NCBI GenBank assembly: GCA_016183775.1
Contig: JACPDY010000079.1
Coordinates: forward strand, 45,915 to 109,914
Direction: 5' to 3'
DNA length: 64,000 nt
Source of the DNA: Bacteroidota bacterium
Lineage (GTDB): Bacteria; Bacteroidota; Bacteroidia; JABDFU01
Shown here: in pieces, positions 37,997 to 46,181 of the stretch
Layout: each line of letters opens with the position of its first letter
Position numbering within the stretch: the stretch's first letter is position 1
The notes under the pieces: generated by a model
Databases searched by the model: none
Told to the model about the DNA's origin: nothing
What the model saw: the letters and a program-made list of their open reading frames with translations, nothing else
Position numbers and translations under genes: made by a program

Positions 37997-39111
37997 ATGG
38001 TGAACAAACTCATTTACCTCGACTACAATTCCACAACCCCCGTTGATGACAGGGTGTTGAAAGCAATGCTGCCCTATTTTTCTGAAAAATTCGGGAATGC
38101 TGCCAGTAGAACACATTCTTTGGGTTGGGTTTCCGAAGAAGCGGTAAAGACAGCCCGCAAGCAAGTTGCACAGCTTATTAATTGCAATGAACAGGAACTC
38201 GTTTTTACTTCCGGCGCAACCGAGGCGATAAACCTTGCTATTAAAGGTGTGTTTGAAGCCTATCAAACAAAAGGTAAACATATTGTTGTCACAGCAACAG
38301 AACACAAAGCTGTTTTAGATACCTGTAAAGCACTTGAAGCGAAAGGAGCCCAAATAACTTACCTGCCAGTTGACAGAGAAGGATTGATCGACCTCAGCCA
38401 ACTCAATAACTCAATAGCACAATCAACTATTCTCGTCTGTGTGATGTTCGCTAATAACGAAACAGGAGTAGTTCAGCCTATAGAGCAGATAGCCGCCATT
38501 GTTCATTCAAAAGGCAGCATTTTTATGAGCGATGCGACACAAGCTGTGGGGAAAATTAATGTGGATGTGCAGGCTGAAGGGATTGATCTTTTATGTTTGT
38601 CGGCTCACAAATTTTACGGACCCAAGGGAGTGGGTGCTTTATATGTACGGAGAAAAGACCCAAGAGTAACGTTAGCTGCACAAATACATGGAGGAGGACA
38701 TGAACGGGGTTTGCGTTCCGGAACGCTGAATGTGCCTGCTATAGTTGGCTTGGGCAAAGCCTGTGAAATTGCAAGCGTACGCTTTTGGAGCAATCGTTAC
38801 TGGATTCAGGCGGGGTTTTTGTGAATGGTTCACAAAAGAATCGTTTGCCGAATATTTCTAATCTTTCATTCTCAGGTATAAAAGCAGATTCATTAATTAC
38901 CAAACTACCGGATATTGCTCTTTCAACCGGTTCAGCATGTTCATCTGCAATTCCTGAACCTTCGCATGTTTTAATGGCTATGGGGCTTACACATGAACAG
39001 GCCTATTCGGCTGTTCGATTTAGTTTGGGGAAGTATACAACTGAAGAGGAAATAAAAATTGTGATCGGAAAATTGAGGAGCTATTTGCTTAACTATTCTG
39101 CAATTCCTTAA
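37997..39111 (+). pseudogene. Cysteine desulfurase (NifS/IscS family), frame broken
   Basis: The first frame (37997-38824) holds the PLP-fold N-terminal part: [30 protein letters not shown], and the PLP lysine in [10 protein letters not shown]. The second frame, entered near 38780, continues V-F-V-N-G and includes the catalytic cysteine in S-T-G-S-A-C-S-S-A and the R-F-S-L-G-K-Y-T-T motif, ending at 39111. At the join about 12 residues are missing compared with IscS-type proteins, so a small out-of-frame deletion, not a single-base slip, is likely. All catalytic residues survive, which also allows a sequencing or assembly fault. The intact enzyme would supply sulfur for Fe-S clusters or tRNA thiolation. 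It overlaps the lipoprotein 3' end by 23 bases. Confidence 0.85.
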
Positions 39112-39610
39112 ACGAATCAATAGTCTGGTCAATATCGTGTGTATATGACTCTTTGTTGCCTGCGCTGGTCCAGGTGAGGATCTGGTAAAAACTATTATTT
39201 GTTTCAATAACAGCGATCTTGTAATAAACGGGGTTTTGGTTAATGTCGCCTGTGATTTCGGCTACCATAGCTGTTGAGCCATTGATCTGTCTTTTAACCG
39301 GTACGCTGATCTTTCCATGTTCGATGGATTCAACGAAAGGCTGTGAGGCTACAGCCTTAAAGTAGGTGTCGAGATTGTATTTCAGATTGTAATTTTGCAT
39401 TTCGTCTTTATTCTCATCTATCACAATAGTGTAAATGTCCTTTTCTTCATTTTTATACTGCAATGAAGCATCCGTATGCAGTTCAGTTGCCGGCTGCATA
39501 TATTCAGGCAATTGTATGGCGTACTTGTTATTAATATTTACGTTAGTGAATTTTGCCTGGTGCGTACAAGCGAATAAAACTATTGTGGGTATGAAAGAGA
39601 AGTATTTCAT
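39089..39610 (-). CDS. Putative lipoprotein of unknown function
   Basis: A 173-residue protein. The N-terminus has a short hydrophobic segment ending V-L-F-A-C, a plausible lipobox, so it is probably anchored in a membrane. The rest is a mixed alpha/beta polar sequence with no family I recognise. It converges on and overlaps the cysteine desulfurase 3' end. It lies just downstream of hpd in the same direction, but a 77-base gap gives no sign of coupling. Confidence 0.75.
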   Translation of the reverse strand: MKYFSFIPTIVLFACTHQAKFTNVNINNKYAIQLPEYMQPATELHTDASLQYKNEEKDIYTIVIDENKDEMQNYNLKYNLDTYFKAVASQPFVESIEHGKISVPVKRQINGSTAMVAEITGDINQNPVYYKIAVIETNNSFYQILTWTSAGNKESYTHDIDQTIDSFKELQNS

Positions 39611-39687
39611 AAGACTAAATTACAACTAAATTCTTTCATCTGCACTTTAGGCTATCTTCCGACTCCTGACTTCCGACTACTTTTTTC

Positions 39688-40848
39688 CTATAAAGTCCCC
39701 CTCTTTTCCTGCTCCCTTTCAATAGATTCGAACAATGCCTTGAAATTACCTGCGCCGAACCCTCTTGCTCCCATACGTTGAATGATCTCGAAAAACAAGG
39801 TCGGACGGTCTTCAACCGGTTTGGTAAATATTTGTAATAAATAACCCTCTTCATCCGCATCTATCAGGATCGATAGCTTTTCCAGCACATTAATATCTTC
39901 CTTCATCATTTTCATGTGTGTGCCAAGGCGGGCCGGTATTTCTTCGTAATAGGAGTGTGGCGGAGCGGATAAAAATTCAACACCGCGGGCTCTTAACGTG
40001 GTTACGGTTTTAATTATATCATCTGTAGCAACAGCCAGGTGTTGACAGCCGGGTCCCTCGTAAAATTCAAGGTATTCTTCGATCTGGGATTTTTTCTTTC
40101 CATGAGCCGGTTCATTGATCGGGAATTTGATACGGCCATTGCCATTGCTCATCACCTTACTCATCAATGCGGAATACTCCGTGTGAATCTGCTTGTCATC
40201 AAACGAAAGGAAATTCGCAAATCCCATAACATCTTCATACCACTTCACCCATTTGTTCATTTCGCCCCAGCCTACATTGCCAACCATGTGGTCAATGAAT
40301 TTTAATCCGACAGATGTTGGGTTGTAATCCGACTTCCAGGATTGATAGCCGGGTAAAAATATTCCTTTATAATTTTTACGTTCAACAAAAATGTGAATGG
40401 TTTCACCGTAGGTATATATGCCTGAACGGACAACTTCACCGTGTTCGTCTTTCTCTACGGTTGGTTTCATAAAGGGTTTCGCCCCGCGCCCGGTGGTTTC
40501 TTTAAATGCCTTAGCGGCATCTTCAACCCAGAGTGCTATCACTTTTACACCATCCCCATGTTTTGCAAGGTGTTTATTTATTGGAGAGGTGCTGGTGAGC
40601 GGGGTGGTTAATACCAAACGGATCTTATCCTGCGCCAAAACATAGGATGCCCTGTCTTTTAAACCGGTTTCCAATCCCGCGTAAGCCAACGATTGGAATC
40701 CAAATGCTGTTTTATAGAAGTGAGCCGATTGTTTTGCGTTACCTACATAAAACTCTACATAATCGGTTCCTAATAAAGGAAGGAAATCCTGTGCGCCTTC
40801 AAATATTTTTTCCAAACCGTAGTTTACACTTTTTACTTCTTTTGCCAT
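39688..40848 (-). CDS. hpd: 4-hydroxyphenylpyruvate dioxygenase
   Basis: A 386-residue Fe(II) enzyme that turns 4-hydroxyphenylpyruvate into homogentisate in tyrosine breakdown. Two vicinal-oxygen-chelate halves are visible. The iron ligands are His in F-I-D-H-M-V-G-N-V, His in C-Q-H-L-A-V-A-T and Glu in L-F-F-E-I-I-Q-R. The C-terminal helix G-A-G-N-F-K-A-L-F-E-S-I-E-R-E-Q is typical. It shares direction with hmgA, but the DUF4160/DUF2442 pair and a 171-base gap lie between them. That gap shows only AATTC-rich short repeats and may carry a separate promoter. Confidence 0.97.
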   Translation of the reverse strand: MAKEVKSVNYGLEKIFEGAQDFLPLLGTDYVEFYVGNAKQSAHFYKTAFGFQSLAYAGLETGLKDRASYVLAQDKIRLVLTTPLTSTSPINKHLAKHGDGVKVIALWVEDAAKAFKETTGRGAKPFMKPTVEKDEHGEVVRSGIYTYGETIHIFVERKNYKGIFLPGYQSWKSDYNPTSVGLKFIDHMVGNVGWGEMNKWVKWYEDVMGFANFLSFDDKQIHTEYSALMSKVMSNGNGRIKFPINEPAHGKKKSQIEEYLEFYEGPGCQHLAVATDDIIKTVTTLRARGVEFLSAPPHSYYEEIPARLGTHMKMMKEDINVLEKLSILIDADEEGYLLQIFTKPVEDRPTLFFEIIQRMGARGFGAGNFKALFESIEREQEKRGTL

Positions 40849-41019
40849 GATAAAAAAATTTTGAATTAGTGAATTGGAGAATTTGTCGAAATGTAATGTT
40901 GTTGAATTATGATTTGTTGGAATTTTTAATTCTTTAATTCAACAAGTCAATAATTCAAGACTTTTTCCCCGACCACATGGCCATAGCTTGTGTAAGTAGA
41001 ATGGAATTTATTTCGGCAG

Positions 41020-41334
41020 TCATTTTTTCTTTTTACGTTTATAAATGGCCCGGGGAGGTTCACTAACAAATTGATATTTGTAATCATCATATTTTCCCAA
41101 TATCTGCTCAATATGATACACTTCATCGCAATCATCAAAAGTGAAGCCTTCACCACCAATAATGGACCATTTTTTTCTTTGTTCAGAATTAAGTTTCTTA
41201 ATATCCGAGAAAAAGTCAATAGGGGTTACTATTATCCTTCCGTCATCCAGGTAAATATCAATTTTGCCTCTTTTAGTAAATCCGATCTTTTTGATACGAG
41301 GTTGATAACCGAAAGCGCCTTCTATTCGTCTCAT
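41020..41334 (-). CDS. DUF2442 protein
   Basis: A 104-residue small protein with the DUF2442 pattern: I-D-I-Y-L-D-D-G-R-I-I-V-T-P-I-D-F-F, S-E-Q-R-K-K-W and I-G-G-E-G-F-T-F-D-D-C-D-E. The C-terminus is a lysine-rich tail. It overlaps the DUF4160 gene upstream as ATGA, so the two are translated together. Such pairs are widespread and behave like mobile two-gene units; a toxin-antitoxin role has been suggested from gene order but is not established here. Confidence 0.85.
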   Translation of the reverse strand: MRRIEGAFGYQPRIKKIGFTKRGKIDIYLDDGRIIVTPIDFFSDIKKLNSEQRKKWSIIGGEGFTFDDCDEVYHIEQILGKYDDYKYQFVSEPPRAIYKRKKKK

Positions 41335-41615
41335 TTTTTAATTTTAATTGTATTGATAATTTTGCCGGAATAAAAACTTTCCAATTGTTCTTTTAATTGT
41401 TTTTCAAACCTTAAAATTAGTTTTCCCACTTCATTGATTTCTTTTGTAGTGAAATCACCCCGTTTAGCTAACTCTATTCGGGGTTCCATCCAAAATTTTG
41501 CAGGTTCAAATTCTTTTACAGATTTTTTGACCACATGTATGTGAATTCTGCTTTCAAATTTATCAACTGAAAATATGATAAAAACAATATTTTTATAAAT
41601 TAAAATCTTTGGCAT
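41331..41615 (-). CDS. DUF4160 protein
   Basis: A 94-residue protein from ATG at 41615. A longer TTG-like frame would reach back into hmgA and is unlikely. The DUF4160 signature is clear: M-P-K-I-L-I-Y near the start, R-I-H-I-H-V-V-K in the middle, then A-K-F-W-M-E-P-R-I-E-L and F-T-T-K-E-I-N-E-V. It starts four bases after the hmgA stop, so it should be expressed with hmgA. Confidence 0.88.
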   Translation of the reverse strand: MPKILIYKNIVFIIFSVDKFESRIHIHVVKKSVKEFEPAKFWMEPRIELAKRGDFTTKEINEVGKLILRFEKQLKEQLESFYSGKIINTIKIKK

Positions 41616-41619
41616 TATT

Positions 41620-42777
41620 TTACTCCACCCAGCTTTTGTAATATTTCCCGTCATCAATTTTCATTGCATCTTCAGTAACCATGAGCGGTCTGAACGTATC
41701 TACCATCACAGCCAGTTCCTGTGTTTCTTTTTGGCCGATGCTGCGTTCCATTGCTCCCGGTGCAGGCCCATGCGGGATACCTTTCGGGTGAAGCGTAATG
41801 TGTCCTTGTTCAATATTGTTGCGGCTCATAAAATCACCATCAACATAGTACAATACTTCATCGCTATCTATATTGCTGTGGTTATAAGGTGCGGGAATAG
41901 CCTGCGGATGATAATCATATAAGCGCGGACAAAATGAACAAACGACATATGCGTTTGTTTCAAACGTTTGGTGAACGGGAGGCGGCTGATGCACCCTGCC
42001 CGTTAAGGGTTCAAAATCGTGAATAGAAAATCCATAAGGAAAATTGTACCCATCCCAACCTACTACATCAAAAGGATGCGTGGCATATACAACCTCATGT
42101 ATCATTCCTTCTTTTTTGATCTTGATTAAAAAATCACCCTTCTCATCATGCGTTTCAAGATCGAGAGGCAATTTATAATCTCTTTCACAAAATGGCGAGT
42201 GTTCTCCCAGTTGTCCGAATGAATTTTTATAACGTTTAGGAGTATAGATCGGACTGAAACTTTCGAGATATAAAAGACGGTTATCGGCAGAATTAAATTC
42301 AATTTGATAGATCATGCCGCGGGGTATGATCAGATAGTCACCATACTCAAACGATATAGTCCCTAAAAAGGTTTTCAACCTGCCGGAACCTTTGTGAATA
42401 AACAACATCTCATCCGCGTCTGCATTTTTATAGAAATATCCTGAGCTTAACTTGCGGGGTGCAGCCAGGCCAAGATGTACATCATTGTTTACCAGTAATG
42501 CCTTTCTGCTATCTAAAAAGTCGTCAGCCGGTTTTATTTCAAAGCCTTTAAGCAATAGCGATTTTATATTTTTATCGATCGCAATTTTTGGCGCGACATT
42601 ATAGGATTTCAGTATTTCTTTTACCTGTGTTGGGCGGTGAACATGGTAAAGCAGAGATGCCATTCCATTAAAGCCTTCGGTGCCATACAATTGTTCGTAA
42701 TAATGCTTGCCTTTAGGACTTTTAAATACCGTATGGCGCTTATGGGGGATGTTTCCGAGTTTATGGTAAACAGGCAT
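41620..42777 (-). CDS. hmgA: Homogentisate 1,2-dioxygenase
   Basis: A 385-residue Fe(II) enzyme of the cupin fold that opens the homogentisate ring to maleylacetoacetate, the step after hpd. The iron site can be read as His in P-Y-N-H-S-N, Glu in S-D-E-V-L-Y-Y and His in G-I-P-H-G-P-A-P-G. The sequence also shows the family's G-R-V-H-Q-P-P-P-V-H-Q motif. It is shorter than the proteobacterial and animal enzymes, as is usual in this phylum. No fumarylacetoacetase gene is in the window. Confidence 0.95.
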   Translation of the reverse strand: MPVYHKLGNIPHKRHTVFKSPKGKHYYEQLYGTEGFNGMASLLYHVHRPTQVKEILKSYNVAPKIAIDKNIKSLLLKGFEIKPADDFLDSRKALLVNNDVHLGLAAPRKLSSGYFYKNADADEMLFIHKGSGRLKTFLGTISFEYGDYLIIPRGMIYQIEFNSADNRLLYLESFSPIYTPKRYKNSFGQLGEHSPFCERDYKLPLDLETHDEKGDFLIKIKKEGMIHEVVYATHPFDVVGWDGYNFPYGFSIHDFEPLTGRVHQPPPVHQTFETNAYVVCSFCPRLYDYHPQAIPAPYNHSNIDSDEVLYYVDGDFMSRNNIEQGHITLHPKGIPHGPAPGAMERSIGQKETQELAVMVDTFRPLMVTEDAMKIDDGKYYKSWVE

Positions 42778-42899
42778 GATATTGTTTTATATGATTCAAA
42801 ATTACTAATTACAAGGCAGTAATAAAAATGATCTTTATCAGATGGATTTTGCAGACTCGTTGGTCATGTAAGATCAATGTTTTGAAGGGTTAAAGGTAA

Positions 42900-42933
42900 A
42901 GCCATCCCTGTTTTTCAGCAATTCCTTCAGGTT
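42900..42933 (-). pseudogene. 34-base fragment of the trhO 3' end
   Basis: Identical to 53961-53994, the last codons of trhO (L-K-E-L-L-K-N-R-D-G). The rest of trhO is missing and the fragment runs straight into the dispersed repeat. It marks a copy or rearrangement linking the two flanks of the hel/SBBP array. Confidence 0.85.
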
Positions 42934-43031
42934 GTACTACTACGCTCATTGCTTGGGAAACATTGAGCTCTTTGAAAGCATCGTAAAATAAGGGTTTTGT
43001 TTAATAAATTGTCGCATAAGCTACGTAGTAC
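42934..43031. repeat. Dispersed repeat, copy 2, interrupted
   Basis: The left half GTACTACTACGCTCAT (42934-42949) and right half CATAAGCTACGTAGTAC (43015-43031) are the element seen whole at 55103, but about 65 bases of other sequence separate them, and CAT is present at both edges. This looks like an insertion with a three-base duplication. Confidence 0.65.
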
Positions 43032-43038
43032 GCAGTAA

Positions 43039-45999
43039 TTAAGGGGCTGTAAGATTCACATTTACACTGCACCCGTTTTTATCTGTAATATTTATGGAAT
43101 AATTGCCTGAGCAGAGGTGATTTTTATATCTTTTGTCATATCCATCCGGCCACAAATATGTGTATGGATTTGTGCCACCTGTGGCATTTACCATTATCCA
43201 TTCTTTGCAACCGCAGCCGGTGCAGTTGGCGGTGCCTTTGGTGAATTTGGCAACTAAGTTACAAGCTGCACATTGCGTTACAGTTATATAATTGGTTTTT
43301 GTTAAACTGTCTTTTTTACAAACCGTGGTAACCACTAATTTAACATCATATGCGCCAACACCAGCAAATGTAACTATTGGTTTTACAGCGCTTGATGTTG
43401 AAGGGCTACCTCCCGTAAATTTCCATTGATATTTATAGCCTGTGGTATCGCAGGAATTGGCTACTGATGGGGTAAAAGTAACCGGTACATTTACACATGC
43501 ACTTGTTGTGTTTGCAATATAATCTAAGGCAAGTATTTTTCCTTCACATATATTGGCACATATTGACGTTATAAATGCATCATATTTTTCACCACCATAC
43601 TTTGTTTGAAAGGCACCTGAAGATACGGGATATCCTCCATCTGTTGTACCAGTAATATAGAGTGAATTTCCAAATATAGTTACCATTTTTCCGGACCCAA
43701 AGCCATCCGAATCATCCTCTCCGGTGCCGCCTATGTATGTGGAACAAATCTTTTTACCAAGAGGGCTAAATTTTACTATTAGTTGATCTTCTGGAATTCC
43801 TCCTCCATTCGGACTAGGATTCGTATTTGATCCTCCATTAAACTCCGGCTGATAGGAGCAAGCATCAATAAGATTAGCCCCCGGTTGATCCTCAATTTCC
43901 ATAAGCAGGTAAACATTATTGCTTCCATCAGTTGTCAGGCTAAAGCCTATCTCGTCTTGAATACCCCCGCAATAAGTAGCCCATTGCATAACCCCAAATG
44001 AGTTAAATTTCACTAGATAGGCATCACCCATGTTAAAAATGCCCAGCCCTCCGAAAACAACTTGTTGAACTATATTAGGGCCATTAGCTCCAACAGGAAA
44101 AGCACCCCCAGTACCTCCTGTAATTATGACATTGTCTGAAAAGTCGATGGCGATACCGCTACCATAAATATATTCTAATTGATTTCCCCCATAATATGTA
44201 GCCCAGAGGCGGTTGCCATTGGGGCCAAACTTCACCACAAAAGCATCAAAGACTCCTCCTCCATAGGACGTCTGCCATGTAACGTTTGGACCCCCTGCAT
44301 TAGTGGCAGAAAAACTTCCTCCACCCGTACATCCTGTAATTAATATGTTTCCCGCATTGTCTGTAGCAATGCCGTTACCATAGTCATTTTTATCACCCCC
44401 ATAATAGGTGGCCCAAAGTCTGTTTCCATTGGGATCAAATTTTACCACGAATGCATCATTCAACCCTCCTCCAAAAATGTTTTGCCATGTAATATTTAAT
44501 CCTCCGGCATTAGTAGCTGAAAATGTGCCACCTCTAGTGGTCCCAACAATTATAACATTTCCTAAATTGTCGGTGGCAATGCCCTCACCTTGAACCCACT
44601 CATCACCACCGTAATATGTAGCCCAAAGCCTTTTGCCATTGGAATCGAACTTTACTACGAAAGCAGTAGCATATGTACCTACATAAATGGCCTGCCATGT
44701 AACATTTACTCCTCCAGCATTTGTGGCCGGAAATCCCCCATAATTCTCTCCGGTAATTATAATATTACCTGCGTTATCTGTGGCAATGTCATTAGCTTGA
44801 TCCCATTGATTACCTCCATAATAGGTAGCCCAAAGGCGATTTCCATTTGGACCTAACTTAACAACAAAAGCATCAAATAATCCTCCTTTGTAGCTACTTT
44901 GCCATGTAATATTCAATCCTCCCGCATTCTTGGCTGGAAAAGTTCCACCTCTTGTCATCCCAGTAATAATAACATTTCCTGAATTGTCTGTGTCAATACC
45001 ACTGCTTAAATCGAAGTTGTTTCCCCCATAATAAGTAGCCCAGGGGTCGATCACTAAAGGGTGTTCCTGGTTCCAGGTTCCAAGCTCAAAGGTTACTTCG
45101 TAGATATGAGATTTGAGACATGAGATATGAGAATTATTTGTAGTGTTGTTTTTTTCTCTCACATCTAACATCTCATATAATTTGTACTCAGCTTTTACAT
45201 CAACTACTTTTCCATTTATTACCTGGTACACTTTTGGGATTGATTCAGTAAATTCATTTACGCTGGTTTTAATGACCAGGTCACCTTCGCGATTTAGGTA
45301 TATGCTTTCAGCACCTTTCCAGTGAAGTTTTATTTGGCTTGGGTCGGCATGTGGTTTTACAATGAGGTCGTATTTTATTCCGTTTGTTTTGTCGCCGTAA
45401 TACGCCATATCAATACCGTTGTAAATATTTTTATAGGTTATTTTATTGTATTGCTTTACATGGGTAATGCCTTGTGGGCAATAAGCATAGTAAAAATTCT
45501 GGTAGCCGTCTACTTCTTCTTCATTTATGAGCTTTGGGTTTGTAGTTGAACCTTCAAAGTCCATATCAACACGGTGTACTTTAAAGTTTTCTTTTTGCAG
45601 TAGTTCCTTTTTCTTTTTATGTTCGTCCATTTCGGTTATAGTCCCTGCTTTTATTAAATCTTCAACTTGTTCATCTATATTATGCATTACCTCGCCCATA
45701 TTACTGTATACGTAGCTTATGCCTGTTTTACGCAGATATATGTCAGCTCCGGCGGTTTCACCTTTGTACAAAACATCCGGGCAAAGTTTGCCTTCCATAT
45801 CGGCTATCTGGCCTTTGTTGGGGGTGAAGCATAGGCCACTGCCGTTTAAAAGATTACGGGTTTCAGGTTCAAGGTTCCGGATTAGTGTGTTTTTTGAAAC
45901 AACATTATTTTGGGCATGGCTATGACCCATTAATAATAAAGTTAAACCGATGAAGGGTTGCAACCTTAGTTTGAGTGATGTGCTTTTTTTTTGTCTCAT
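43039..45999 (-). CDS. Giant secreted SBBP-propeller protein with CGCK C-terminal module, partner of hel-3
   Basis: A 986-residue protein with a signal peptide (LRLQPFIGLTLLLMGHSHAQ). The DUF7948-type domain spans about residues 55-325 (C-F-T-P-N-K-G-Q, K-V-H-R-V-D-M-D-F, Y-Y-G-D). SBBP propeller units follow at about 330-835. The first five are almost the same, each with R-L-W-A-T-Y-Y-G-G and an N-A-G-G-x-N-x-T-W-Q insertion, which points to recent repeat growth. A PKD-like domain lies at about 850-920. The end is the 61-residue C-T-G-C-G-C-K-E-W-I module, with no SprB array between. It is divergent from hel-3 across 182 bases. Confidence 0.87.
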   Translation of the reverse strand: MRQKKSTSLKLRLQPFIGLTLLLMGHSHAQNNVVSKNTLIRNLEPETRNLLNGSGLCFTPNKGQIADMEGKLCPDVLYKGETAGADIYLRKTGISYVYSNMGEVMHNIDEQVEDLIKAGTITEMDEHKKKKELLQKENFKVHRVDMDFEGSTTNPKLINEEEVDGYQNFYYAYCPQGITHVKQYNKITYKNIYNGIDMAYYGDKTNGIKYDLIVKPHADPSQIKLHWKGAESIYLNREGDLVIKTSVNEFTESIPKVYQVINGKVVDVKAEYKLYEMLDVREKNNTTNNSHISCLKSHIYEVTFELGTWNQEHPLVIDPWATYYGGNNFDLSSGIDTDNSGNVIITGMTRGGTFPAKNAGGLNITWQSSYKGGLFDAFVVKLGPNGNRLWATYYGGNQWDQANDIATDNAGNIIITGENYGGFPATNAGGVNVTWQAIYVGTYATAFVVKFDSNGKRLWATYYGGDEWVQGEGIATDNLGNVIIVGTTRGGTFSATNAGGLNITWQNIFGGGLNDAFVVKFDPNGNRLWATYYGGDKNDYGNGIATDNAGNILITGCTGGGSFSATNAGGPNVTWQTSYGGGVFDAFVVKFGPNGNRLWATYYGGNQLEYIYGSGIAIDFSDNVIITGGTGGAFPVGANGPNIVQQVVFGGLGIFNMGDAYLVKFNSFGVMQWATYCGGIQDEIGFSLTTDGSNNVYLLMEIEDQPGANLIDACSYQPEFNGGSNTNPSPNGGGIPEDQLIVKFSPLGKKICSTYIGGTGEDDSDGFGSGKMVTIFGNSLYITGTTDGGYPVSSGAFQTKYGGEKYDAFITSICANICEGKILALDYIANTTSACVNVPVTFTPSVANSCDTTGYKYQWKFTGGSPSTSSAVKPIVTFAGVGAYDVKLVVTTVCKKDSLTKTNYITVTQCAACNLVAKFTKGTANCTGCGCKEWIMVNATGGTNPYTYLWPDGYDKRYKNHLCSGNYSINITDKNGCSVNVNLTAP

Positions 46000-46181
46000 A
46001 ATTTATTTAGTTAAGCTATAGAAAAGTTACTATTACAAGTTTACTTTGTACTACTTAGTAAGTCAAATTACTTTTCTAAAAAAGGTGTGCTAATGAATAT
46101 GAAATTTATTAGCCACTATTAAATTATTTCGTAGTTCTCTACCGGGTTATTTCCTACATTAGTAATCAAAATTATTGAAAA
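46000..46181. promoter_or_regulatory. Divergent promoter region of the SBBP/hel-3 pair
   Basis: This AT-rich gap resembles 52169-52350 by eye: AATTTATTTAG next to the SBBP start, CAAGTTTA, AAAAAGG-GTGCTA in the middle, and CCTACATTAG before the hel start. Shared non-coding words at both loci suggest common control. Confidence 0.5.

Noticed and set aside
40947..41219. Alternative frame overlapping the DUF2442 gene
   Set aside because: It is a shadow frame with low-complexity translation; the DUF2442 frame has the family motifs and couples to DUF4160.
43900..45060. Regularly spaced repeats that at first glance resemble an array
   Set aside because: Spacing and conservation follow the coding frame of SBBP propeller units; there are no short identical repeats with unique spacers, so it is not CRISPR.
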